Shown here: piece after piece, positions 45,167 to 53,413 of the stretch | Layout: the number at the start of each line of letters is the position of its first letter | Position numbering within the stretch: position 1 is the stretch's first letter | Program-made: the position numbers and the translations under genes | Source of the DNA: CAZSLC01 sp964607675 | GTDB taxonomy: Bacteria; Bacteroidota; Bacteroidia; Bacteroidales; UBA932 | DNA length: 64,000 nt | Reading direction: 5' to 3' | Assembly: GCA_964607675.1 (NCBI GenBank) | Contig: CAZSLC010000008.1 | Span: 9,745 to 73,744 of the forward strand | Notes under the pieces: generated by a model | Database searches by the model: none | What the model was told of the DNA's origin: nothing | What the model saw: the letters and a program-made list of their open reading frames with translations, nothing else

Positions 45167-46568
45167 AATTTTTACATGATATAATAAATCCTAAAAATGC
45201 GTATGTAATAATACCGTTAGGGGGGCCTAAGAGTTCATTGGCATAGCAAGCAACAATGATCCCAACCGAAGCAGAAAGAAGAGCGGCTGAATAGCCAATA
45301 ATTATTTTATTTTTAAACTTAAATAATATCAAATATGATGAATATGTGATTATAGATATCATTATTAAGATATTAACTATTAGACCAATAATTCCATTTT
45401 CAACCCATATCATTACGAACCATGAGTCTGTGGGAATTTGTGATATATAAGAGTTATTTGTATATCGTTTTGCCTTAACTCCACCATGTCCTATACCAGC
45501 TCCAAATGGTTTGTCTGATAGGTATTCTTTTAGTATCTGTTGATTCTTCAATCTGACGATATATGAATTGTCTTCGGAATATGAGAAGACACTTCTTAAT
45601 CGATATATTATCTTATTGCTATTTCCAATTGTTGTAAATTTGAAAAATATAAAAGCGCAAATTAAAGCAACAGATAGGATAGAAAAACTTCTTAAATTCT
45701 TAGATAAAAAGATAAAAACAGCAAATCCAATAAATGGAATTACATATGCAGATCTCGTTCCAGATATGGCCATTGAATATAGTGCACATAATCCTACTAT
45801 GATATAAAAAATTTTTATACCTTTTTTTTTCTCAAATAGTGTTATAGTTAAAAACAATACACTGGCTTGCCCCATGGCAGCTCCAAAAGCAGCTGCATCG
45901 CTGAAAAATGAAAAATATCGTATCCCTGTGTAGATGATGTGTGTGAGATAACCACCATCTCGATAGAGCCAAATTTTTTCTGCTGCGTCAAAACCTATGT
46001 ACTTTTGAATTAGTGCTTTTATAGTAGCAAGTATTGTCAGTACCCCTAGGATAATTATAAATTTTTTTAACTGTTCAAATTTAGTACATATAAGACAAGT
46101 GAGAAATATTGTTAAAAAAATATATACTCCGACCCCTCTAACTGTGCTGTACCATGCTGCAACGGATACTATTTGAGGGTTCACAATGCTTAGTAAGCAG
46201 TAGATCATCCAAATCAATGCTAATAGTGACGTGGCATTAATTCCAAGTTTCCAATTGACCTGGTGACGTATAGAGAATATTAACAATGAAAATAATGTTA
46301 CTAAAAACAAAATATCTATAATTGTTCCAGAAGGAAATGAGGGTATGTATCGCTGAATACCAAGGGCGAAATAATTTATAATAATAAGGGCGATATAGGG
46401 CCAAAAAGGTGATTTAGATGAAATAAATAGAAAAAGTATGGCAAATGGGATAGCACAAACAGATGCAACTACTATAATTCCAACCTTATTATCCATTGAA
46501 ATCAGAAATGCAATAACAATGGATGTAATAATTGCAGTAACTATATATAGTAATTTTTTATATTCCAC
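45117..46568 (-). CDS. O-antigen polymerase/ligase (Wzy/WaaL-like)
   Basis: 483 residues with about 12 membrane helices and a periplasmic loop in the second half containing the GxGxG-like GIGHGGVKA and nearby R residues, as in the O-antigen ligase/Wzy family. The polymerase joins repeat units in the periplasm. Ligase is an alternative. The 3' end overlaps the rhamnosyltransferase-like gene by 50 bases. Confidence 0.8.
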   Translation of the reverse strand: MEYKKLLYIVTAIITSIVIAFLISMDNKVGIIVVASVCAIPFAILFLFISSKSPFWPYIALIIINYFALGIQRYIPSFPSGTIIDILFLVTLFSLLIFSIRHQVNWKLGINATSLLALIWMIYCLLSIVNPQIVSVAAWYSTVRGVGVYIFLTIFLTCLICTKFEQLKKFIIILGVLTILATIKALIQKYIGFDAAEKIWLYRDGGYLTHIIYTGIRYFSFFSDAAAFGAAMGQASVLFLTITLFEKKKGIKIFYIIVGLCALYSMAISGTRSAYVIPFIGFAVFIFLSKNLRSFSILSVALICAFIFFKFTTIGNSNKIIYRLRSVFSYSEDNSYIVRLKNQQILKEYLSDKPFGAGIGHGGVKAKRYTNNSYISQIPTDSWFVMIWVENGIIGLIVNILIMISIITYSSYLILFKFKNKIIIGYSAALLSASVGIIVACYANELLGPPNGIITYAFLGFIISCKNYDKQLSQETSSLVHND

Positions 46569-46589
46569 ATCTATAACAAATTATCTTGA

Positions 46590-48749
46590 TTAGTTCCCAT
46601 AATTGTAAATACTATGAGAGAGGTTGGATAGAAAATTAAATGGGGGAAGTTGATCTGTAAAATCTTCAACTGCAAATTTTTCGGCATTATTCAAGCAAAT
46701 AACAAGAGAAGAAGATTTGTCTCCAAGGAGTTCAAGTAAATTTTTATAATTATTTTTATCTGTGTCTTTCCATGATGAATTGACATCTAAGATCAATATA
46801 TTGATAATTGCAGATTGTAAAATTTCTTTTTGTATAATTTCGTTTTTAAGATCTCTATGTTCAACAAGCAATACTCTATCAGTGCCAAAGGATAGCAAAT
46901 CATTTAAATTAATTGGATACATCACCTCTCGGTCATTCCTATCATAAGCATCTTTCCAATTGACAATTCGATATCTCCTTCCGATGGTATTCCAGTAATT
47001 AGCAATATTGTTGATAATTACAGTTTTACCACTATTATGGGAGAAACTGATGAAGTTAACTATGTTCTTATCCTTAAACCTAATTCTATTCAATATACTG
47101 TTACTCAAATTAAGAATAGCAGAATATAGATATTCATCATTATATTTTTTGTATTTATACTTGTATTTTTTAGGTATAGCACCAATGACTTTACCGCCAG
47201 TGAGACGTTCAGCTCTATCTTTATCTCTAATTGTAGTACTTACCAGCTCTGCTAATATGAAGATACCGAGAAGTAATATAAGCGTTGCCATCCCTGCCCC
47301 TAATATAATATACATTCTTTTATTAGGTTCGGCTTCAAGAGGAAGTTGAGGAGGGGTAATGACTTTTAGGTTTGCAGCACTCATTTGTGTATTTTTCTTC
47401 CTTTTCTTGGCATCGTTGAGATTATCGAGGGCAGAAAAATACTCTTTTTCAAGAAATGATATCATTCTTTGTTTTTGTTGAAGGTATATGCCAACGGGTG
47501 AATAATTGTTGTAAAGATTTGAAATATCGTTCTTTATGCTGTCAAGTAATTTGACATCAGATTTTGCTTTTTCATTTTGGACGATGGCCTTTAACCATTC
47601 AATCGCTATATCATCAGGAATGAGTACTTGACCAGTTCCTGAATATTCATAAAAATTATTAATGTTTTTAACTAGATCTTCCTCTGATTTTTTTAGGTCT
47701 CCTTTCATTGCTAATAAAGTAGCTGAAATATTCCCTGATGATGTATCATCTAAGTTTGTATCTTGGAAAACTGATGATAATGCAATTTGATTTGAAAGAG
47801 ATGAAATTGTATTTATTCGGTTAACTATATCTGTATTGTTTCTGATATAATTGAAGTTATCTCCAAATTTGGTTTCTAATTCGGCAATTATCTTTTCTGA
47901 AGAGTGAAGCGATGATTCTATTTCTTGTTTTTTTAATCTGAAATTAGCATCCAAGGTAGCCATTTGCTTGGTTTGCTCTTCATAATTAATCACCTTATTT
48001 GCGATGTGGAATTGTTTTTGATCCTCTTCAGCTGCCTTTAGAAGTGCAGCTATTCTTTCAAGTTCTGCTTCGAAATATTCAATAGCTCTGTTGGCCTCGT
48101 TGTCTCGAATTATATTGTATTGGTAGAAAAATTCGCTATTTAGTAATAACAAAGTATTATAAACTACATAAGGATCATCTGCAGTATAACTGATTTCAAG
48201 CATATCACTATCTGTGAGCCTGCTTACTTTAATAGATTCTAAATTCTCCTTTCCGTAGTAACTATAATTCCACATAAAAAGACCATATATGAAGTTATCT
48301 CTCTCATTTTTGTTGATTCTTTGAAAGTTAGCTAACGTTGAATCAAACGAATTACGATCTATTAAATTCCTTATTTCTTGTGGAATATGATTCCAAATTG
48401 GCTCATAATGCGAAGCCATAATATACTCAGTATCGAATAGAGTATCTCCGTAACAGACGTGCTGTGTAAACAATCTCAATGATACATTTTTGAGGGTAGT
48501 GTATGAATGGATGATATTTAGAAAATTCTCCATTTGACTATTAGTTTGAGCAATATCTACTCGTGCATCAATGGATGTTTCAATATTATAACCTGATACT
48601 ACCCCTGTATATATTACAGAATTAGAAAAATATTTTTTTGGTAGATTTGCTGTGAAAACAATGGCGGCAAGTACTGCAACAATTGGAGAAAATAGGAGCC
48701 ACCATTTTTTCTTAAACAAAAACCGTATAATATATTTAGCAATATCCAT
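46590..48749 (-). CDS. Wzc-like polysaccharide co-polymerase with a degenerate tyrosine-kinase domain
   Basis: 719 residues. The Wzz domain is flanked by two membrane helices (about 14-34 and 478-498) with a long periplasmic coiled-coil between. The cytoplasmic C-terminus has the position of a BY-kinase: SHNSGKT replaces the P-loop, the Walker A' D-x-D is replaced by N-W-K-D-A-Y-D, the Walker B proline is lost (LILDVNSSW), and there is no C-terminal tyrosine cluster apart from a final Y-N-Y. So it probably controls chain length without autophosphorylation. Confidence 0.85.
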   Translation of the reverse strand: MDIAKYIIRFLFKKKWWLLFSPIVAVLAAIVFTANLPKKYFSNSVIYTGVVSGYNIETSIDARVDIAQTNSQMENFLNIIHSYTTLKNVSLRLFTQHVCYGDTLFDTEYIMASHYEPIWNHIPQEIRNLIDRNSFDSTLANFQRINKNERDNFIYGLFMWNYSYYGKENLESIKVSRLTDSDMLEISYTADDPYVVYNTLLLLNSEFFYQYNIIRDNEANRAIEYFEAELERIAALLKAAEEDQKQFHIANKVINYEEQTKQMATLDANFRLKKQEIESSLHSSEKIIAELETKFGDNFNYIRNNTDIVNRINTISSLSNQIALSSVFQDTNLDDTSSGNISATLLAMKGDLKKSEEDLVKNINNFYEYSGTGQVLIPDDIAIEWLKAIVQNEKAKSDVKLLDSIKNDISNLYNNYSPVGIYLQQKQRMISFLEKEYFSALDNLNDAKKRKKNTQMSAANLKVITPPQLPLEAEPNKRMYIILGAGMATLILLLGIFILAELVSTTIRDKDRAERLTGGKVIGAIPKKYKYKYKKYNDEYLYSAILNLSNSILNRIRFKDKNIVNFISFSHNSGKTVIINNIANYWNTIGRRYRIVNWKDAYDRNDREVMYPINLNDLLSFGTDRVLLVEHRDLKNEIIQKEILQSAIINILILDVNSSWKDTDKNNYKNLLELLGDKSSSLVICLNNAEKFAVEDFTDQLPPFNFLSNLSHSIYNYGN

Positions 48750-48750
48750 A

Positions 48751-49506
48751 TCATTGATTTAAAATGGGAACTTTAGAATATGTTTCTAATAAACTTGCAT
48801 AGTGAATCAGATTGGATATTTCTTTTTGAAGTATGATATAGGAGTTGACTTCTTGGTTTTTAGAGTCAACCATCTCTTTTGATGGAATACGTCCAGCAAA
48901 AAAGTCCTTTTCAGCTATTTCAAATTGAGCTTTGGAGAATTGATAAGATTCATATAGTGATTTTGATAGAGATAATGAGAGGAGCGCCTGGGAGTATGCT
49001 TGTGCAATCTGAACCTTTAGCTCATCAAATTTAACTTCAAAATCATATTCTTGCTTTCTAATTGTTGCTTTTTCCTTTCTAATTCTATTCCCCCTATCAA
49101 AAAGTTCATTTAATGGAATTGATACACTTGCCCCAATGTTCCACCAATTTTGGGCCTGTCGAGAATATTGGGGATTGACAGGTACGCCACCAGATGTGAT
49201 ATCAACTAAAGATGCCATCATCCCATAAGAATATGTGGCATAAAGATTAACAAATTTCCACCAATTGTTCCTTTCACTAATCATTGTTCTCACTGCAACC
49301 TCAATTAACATATCTTGAGAGAGTAAAAGGGCGTTGTACATTCTTGCACTTGCGAAAAGGGAGTCAAGTGGTGGAAGCTCAATGTTTAATAATTTGCTAT
49401 TAAAATCACTGGCTTGATCGGTGCTTTTTTTATTTGTTGATTGTGCAAAGGTATTTATGCAGCAAATAAAGGCAATGACTAATACTAATATTTTAATTAT
49501 TCTCAT
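48751..49506 (-). CDS. TolC-like outer-membrane protein, half-length
   Basis: 251 residues from the ATG at 49506, which is the base-spaced start after the upstream stop; one more ATG at 49515 would overlap that gene by 8 bases. It has a signal peptide and a single TolC-like repeat with QAYSQALLSLSLSKSLYESYQFSKAQFEIAEKDF helices. Usual TolC proteins are about 420-500 residues because the repeat occurs twice; here only one copy is present. It occupies the place expected for a Wza exporter, which is absent from the locus. Confidence 0.75.
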   Translation of the reverse strand: MRIIKILVLVIAFICCINTFAQSTNKKSTDQASDFNSKLLNIELPPLDSLFASARMYNALLLSQDMLIEVAVRTMISERNNWWKFVNLYATYSYGMMASLVDITSGGVPVNPQYSRQAQNWWNIGASVSIPLNELFDRGNRIRKEKATIRKQEYDFEVKFDELKVQIAQAYSQALLSLSLSKSLYESYQFSKAQFEIAEKDFFAGRIPSKEMVDSKNQEVNSYIILQKEISNLIHYASLLETYSKVPILNQ

Positions 49507-49507
49507 C

Positions 49508-50689
49508 CTATACATTCTCTTTTTGAATAAATGATGTAAAAGTTTTAAAAATAATTTTCATATCAAGAGAGAAGGAAAAAGTATCAGCATATTTTTTATC
49601 CAGTTCCTTCCTCTCCTCAGGGGACATTCTTACACTTCCTCCACGTTTTTCAATTTGCCATAGCCCTGTAATTCCAGCTGGTGCCAAGAACCTGTCAATA
49701 TCCTTGTCAGAAGTGAGCAATTCGGCTTCATATAGAGGTAGAGGCCGATTCCCAACAATGGACATGTCACCTATAAATACATTCCACAACTGAGGGAGCT
49801 CGTCAATACTTAGCTTTCTGATAACTCTTCCAACTTTAGTGATTCTTGGGTCGTTAATAAACTTTTTAAATGTCTCATCTTGTTGCTTTACTTTTTCGTC
49901 ATGTAATTGATTATCACTCAAGATGCAGTCATCATCAAATAAAATTGTTGGATCATTCAGATTGATTGTGGATGTATCAATTTCAGAAATATTCTCAGAA
50001 CTAATACTATCATTGCTTGTAAATTCATCGGCATATTGATTCTTAGACGACAATTCTTTTATCCTCTTATCTGCATCTGCATACATCGAGCGAAACTTCC
50101 AAAAATCAAATATAAGGAAGTTGCTACCTACACGCTTCGACTTATAGATAATAGGAAATCCATCTTCGATAACGATAGCTATTGCAGTGATAAAAAACAC
50201 TGGCAGCAGTAAAATCAAACCAATTGATGAACATATAATATCAAATACCCTCTTCCAATGAGGGAGAATAAATATTTTTGGATTATCTTTAAATAAAAGG
50301 GGAATTTTAACCTTTTTATAATAATTATTAATGAAGGATTTACAATCATTAATCTGTTCTATAGTTGGATGGGTAGGTAGGGTGTTGTTAACCCCCAATT
50401 TAATTAATTGAAGTGACTCACTTTGACTTATAGTAGGTGAAATAACAATAACAAATGCATTTGGAAAGAATGTTTTGATTGAAGACACTTTATTAAAGTT
50501 AGCAATAAAGTCCTTTTGAAGAAGGACTACTGGAACAAATTGATCTTTATTTGGTCCATTCTGGTAGTCAGAAATTATTTTTAAAACCTCTACTCTGTGC
50601 CTGGCCACATAGAAGTCATCTTTAAGGTATTTTCTGTAATTAGAAATACACTCTTTATCATTTCCTAAATATATATACTTAGTAATCAC
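49508..50689 (-). CDS. Initiating sugar transferase (WbaP/WcaJ type) with an N-terminal pseudo-receiver domain
   Basis: 393 residues. Residues 1-125 resemble a receiver domain, but Q58 stands where the phosphoryl Asp would be (VVLLQ) and the KPF motif is lost (LPTHPT), so it is not expected to be phosphorylated. A membrane helix (151-173) precedes the bacterial sugar transferase domain (KRVGSNFLIFDFWKFRSM ... DPRITKVGRVIRKLSIDELPQLWNV, GNRPLP, ITGLWQ). Between the two halves of that domain is an acidic, low-complexity insert (about 210-270). It places the first sugar phosphate on undecaprenyl phosphate. Confidence 0.88.
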   Translation of the reverse strand: MITKYIYLGNDKECISNYRKYLKDDFYVARHRVEVLKIISDYQNGPNKDQFVPVVLLQKDFIANFNKVSSIKTFFPNAFVIVISPTISQSESLQLIKLGVNNTLPTHPTIEQINDCKSFINNYYKKVKIPLLFKDNPKIFILPHWKRVFDIICSSIGLILLLPVFFITAIAIVIEDGFPIIYKSKRVGSNFLIFDFWKFRSMYADADKRIKELSSKNQYADEFTSNDSISSENISEIDTSTINLNDPTILFDDDCILSDNQLHDEKVKQQDETFKKFINDPRITKVGRVIRKLSIDELPQLWNVFIGDMSIVGNRPLPLYEAELLTSDKDIDRFLAPAGITGLWQIEKRGGSVRMSPEERKELDKKYADTFSFSLDMKIIFKTFTSFIQKENV

Positions 50690-51051
50690 GAGAGAATTTT
50701 ATTAATTCTTAATTTAAGTTCAAGGGGGTTAAAAGGTTTAACTATATAGTCATCGACGCCATTTGATAGAAGTCTTACCCGTTCAGAACTACTATCTTCA
50801 CTTGATAGAACTACTATAGGGATGGTACTAATCAATTCGTTATTCTTCACGTATTTAATAAATTCCGAACCTGACATATCTGGCATTCTTAAATCCGTAA
50901 TAATTAAGTCAGGGACATTGCCTTCATGAAGCCATGAAATAGCCTTTAGCGCACTATCAAAATAGGTAAAATCATAATCATGCGATAAATACACAGAGAC
51001 AACCTTAGCTATAGTAGGTTTGTCATCAATTATAAGAATATGTTTTTTCAC
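50686..51051 (-). CDS. Single-domain response regulator
   Basis: 121 residues, receiver only: D9/D10, phosphorylation site D53 (IITDLRMPD), and K105 (VKPF). No output domain. It overlaps the sugar transferase gene by 4 bases, whose own N-terminal domain is a pseudo-receiver. It may act by contact with that domain or with the receiver-kinase at 29335-30480. It is the first gene of the minus-strand polysaccharide operon. Confidence 0.93.
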   Translation of the reverse strand: MKKHILIIDDKPTIAKVVSVYLSHDYDFTYFDSALKAISWLHEGNVPDLIITDLRMPDMSGSEFIKYVKNNELISTIPIVVLSSEDSSSERVRLLSNGVDDYIVKPFNPLELKLRINKILS

Positions 51052-51072
51052 GATGAATCATTAAAATACAAA

Positions 51073-51080
51073 CAAATATA
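51073..51080 (-). promoter_or_regulatory. Minus-strand polysaccharide operon -7 box (TATATTTG)
   Basis: On the minus strand TATATTTG fits TAnnTTTG, 21 bases upstream of the response-regulator ATG and just before the lysE stop. It could drive the 12-gene unit to 38067, since all downstream gaps are short or overlapping. Confidence 0.6.
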
Positions 51081-51084
51081 GTAA

Positions 51085-51723
51085 TTATTGTGCTAAAAAA
51101 CGCATAATTGCTTCAAAAGTAGAAATCATACCAAGAACGACAATTATTACACCAGAAATTCTGTTAATCAGCAGTAATTGCCTGAGTCTAAATTTATTTC
51201 TAAATACATTTATAATTGTGGATAGTGTGAACCACCAAGCAGTCCCTCCGAGGAAAACTCCCCATAGAGTGCTTGCTATTATAAATCCTGATTCGTTACG
51301 ATCTATGTCAATACCAACAAAAGCAAAGACTCCAAGCAATAAGAAAAGTGCTCCAGGATTGGATATAGTCATCAAAACAGCAGAAAAAAAGTCTCCAACA
51401 TATCTTTTTTTACCTGTTTTGACCTCTCTGACTCTTTTTACAGGATTGGTGAGGAATAAGTTGACCCCTACAGCTGAAATGATAATGCCACCAATTAGAA
51501 GAATATAATTTCTGTAATCGTTAATAAAATCATTTACAAAAGATAAACTAAAAAGAGCAATTGCAGCGAAAAATGTATCTGTGACAGCAGTCCCCATCCC
51601 AGTAAAAAAGCCTGAATTGCGCCCTTTGCTGAGAGTTCTCTGCACACATAAGACACCTATTGGTCCAAGTGGAATTGACGCACAAAGCCCTACTATTATC
51701 CCTTTAACGAAGTCTATAAGCAT
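51085..51723 (-). CDS. LysE-family transporter
   Basis: 212 residues from the ATG at 51723; a start at 51744 would precede the -7 box at 51742-51749. Six hydrophobic helices and the N-terminal GIIVGLCASIPLGPIGVLCVQRTLSKGR are typical of LysE/RhtB exporters of amino acids or related molecules. Substrate unknown. It is followed by the promoter of the polysaccharide operon. Confidence 0.85.
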   Translation of the reverse strand: MLIDFVKGIIVGLCASIPLGPIGVLCVQRTLSKGRNSGFFTGMGTAVTDTFFAAIALFSLSFVNDFINDYRNYILLIGGIIISAVGVNLFLTNPVKRVREVKTGKKRYVGDFFSAVLMTISNPGALFLLLGVFAFVGIDIDRNESGFIIASTLWGVFLGGTAWWFTLSTIINVFRNKFRLRQLLLINRISGVIIVVLGMISTFEAIMRFLAQ

Positions 51724-51741
51724 ATTATTATTTACTCCGTG

Positions 51742-51749
51742 CAAAGATA
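51742..51749 (-). promoter_or_regulatory. lysE-like gene -7 box (TATCTTTG)
   Basis: Minus-strand TATCTTTG fits TAnnTTTG, 19 bases upstream of the ATG at 51723, between the ubiD stop and that ATG. It decides the start of the gene. Confidence 0.6.
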
Positions 51750-51759
51750 AAAAAAAATA

Positions 51760-53412
51760 CTAAAACCTTACCTCATCTGGCCAATCTCTCTTAAACCACT
51801 TCATTCCCTTTTTGCATCGAGCATCCAAAATAAGTATCTCTTTATATATTGCAGAATCTCTTAGAGGATCGCAGTTACCTCCTAATATCCAGAGATTTGT
51901 GTACAACCCTCTATCCTCATCGAGAATAATGCCGATGTTTGAGGTGAGATGAAATATTTTTTCAGAATCATATTCAAAATTAAAACCTTTGAACGATGAA
52001 AAATTTGTTTTGATCTCTTCTTCTGTTTTTATAGTGGCATCAATTGCCATTTTGCCACCAAATCCACAAACAGTGGCAGTATGGTCGAGGATGTCGAGGG
52101 GTCCCTTGGATACAATTGTATCCCTCGAAGGGAGAAAATTCTGCTCAATTGCATCTGCAATACTATCCCTATTGTGGATATCTGTCTGAGCCCCAACAAT
52201 AATCAGAAATTTGTTGAACATCATCTGCCCTGCCCCCCATAGTGCGGAGGCGACTTTCTGTCCTTGTCCTGGGTAGCTCTTTTCAATTTTTACAATTGCA
52301 AAATTGTGCCCAATCCCCTCTTCTGGAAGATGCAGATCAATTATTTCGGGAGAAATTGTAAATTTGATAGGGGAGAGAAATATCTTCTCGGTGGCTAAAG
52401 CAATATATTTGTCCTCCATTGGTGGGATGCCAACTACAGTGGCAGGATATACTGCATTTTTGCGATGGGTAATGCAGGTTAAGTGAAATTTGGGGTAGAG
52501 ATCTGCGAGGGAGTAGAATCCTGTGTGATCTCCAAATGGTCCTTCTATTACCTTTTCTTCATTTGTGTCGATATAACCTTCGATTATGATGTCGCAGTCC
52601 GCTGGCACCTTAAGAGGCTGTGTTTTGCACTCTGCTAAACTGACACCTCTTCCCCTTAGAAACCCAGCAAGTAAATATTCATCTATCCCCTCAGGTAGTG
52701 GGGCGGTAGCGCAATACGTATATATAGGATCCCCTCCAAGGGCAACGGCAATTGGCATTTTACCGTCGCAAGATGATTTTTTCCATGCTTCAAAATGTCT
52801 GGCCCCAGTTTTATGGCGGTGCCAATGCATTCCAGTAGTATATTCATCAAAAATCTGCATCCTATACATTCCAACATTCCTCCCTCCGTTGGAAGGATCC
52901 TTCGTGTGAACAAGCGGAAGGGTGATAAATCTACCACCATCAAGTGGCCAGCACTTTAAGACAGGCAGTTTGCTTAGCAGAGGAAGTCCTATCTCGGGGT
53001 AAATAACTATTTCTTGGCAGGGAGGTGTCCCTGAATGAGATTTCGGTAGCCACCCAGCTGCTTGGCCTAATGTTGGAAGGAGTTTCATTTTATCAAAAAT
53101 GCCACTTCTCCCTTTCATAAATTCTTCGATGAAGCCTTCAAATCTCTGCGTGATGCTACCCCATGAATCTCCATTCTCAAAGTCGAATCCTAATGCATAT
53201 CCCATCCTTTTTTCCGAACCCATCATATTTGTAATGACGGGAAAAGAAGTCCCTGTATTTGAAAAAAGAAGGGCCTTTCCTCCCCCCTCTTTTTTACTCT
53301 CTACATCTGTTATTTTCGTTATTTCATATATGGGATCGGTAAATTGAGAAATGATTGTCAATTCTCCCTTTGAATCTAAAAAATTGATATAATCTTGAAG
53401 TGATTTGTACAT
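51760..53412 (-). CDS. UbiD-family prenylated-FMN decarboxylase
   Basis: 550 residues from the ATG at 53412, just after the stop of the upstream oxidoreductase (an ATG 10 codons upstream would overlap it). Contains the UbiD signature FGDHTGFYS, GIPPMEDKYIA, LALGGDPIYTYCATAPLP and the C-terminal D-x-R-C. UbiD enzymes use prenylated FMN from UbiX to decarboxylate aromatic acids; in Bacteroidota this is usually the menaquinone route. Function in menaquinone synthesis is inferred. Confidence 0.88.
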   Translation of the reverse strand: MYKSLQDYINFLDSKGELTIISQFTDPIYEITKITDVESKKEGGGKALLFSNTGTSFPVITNMMGSEKRMGYALGFDFENGDSWGSITQRFEGFIEEFMKGRSGIFDKMKLLPTLGQAAGWLPKSHSGTPPCQEIVIYPEIGLPLLSKLPVLKCWPLDGGRFITLPLVHTKDPSNGGRNVGMYRMQIFDEYTTGMHWHRHKTGARHFEAWKKSSCDGKMPIAVALGGDPIYTYCATAPLPEGIDEYLLAGFLRGRGVSLAECKTQPLKVPADCDIIIEGYIDTNEEKVIEGPFGDHTGFYSLADLYPKFHLTCITHRKNAVYPATVVGIPPMEDKYIALATEKIFLSPIKFTISPEIIDLHLPEEGIGHNFAIVKIEKSYPGQGQKVASALWGAGQMMFNKFLIIVGAQTDIHNRDSIADAIEQNFLPSRDTIVSKGPLDILDHTATVCGFGGKMAIDATIKTEEEIKTNFSSFKGFNFEYDSEKIFHLTSNIGIILDEDRGLYTNLWILGGNCDPLRDSAIYKEILILDARCKKGMKWFKRDWPDEVRF

Positions 53413-53413
53413 A

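Noticed and set aside
45215..45220. Six-G tract in the polymerase gene as phase-variable
   Set aside because: Length six is common by chance in G-P-P codons; no further support.
51724..51744. Start of the LysE-like gene at 51744
   Set aside because: A promoter -7 box covers 51742-51749, so transcription begins after that codon.
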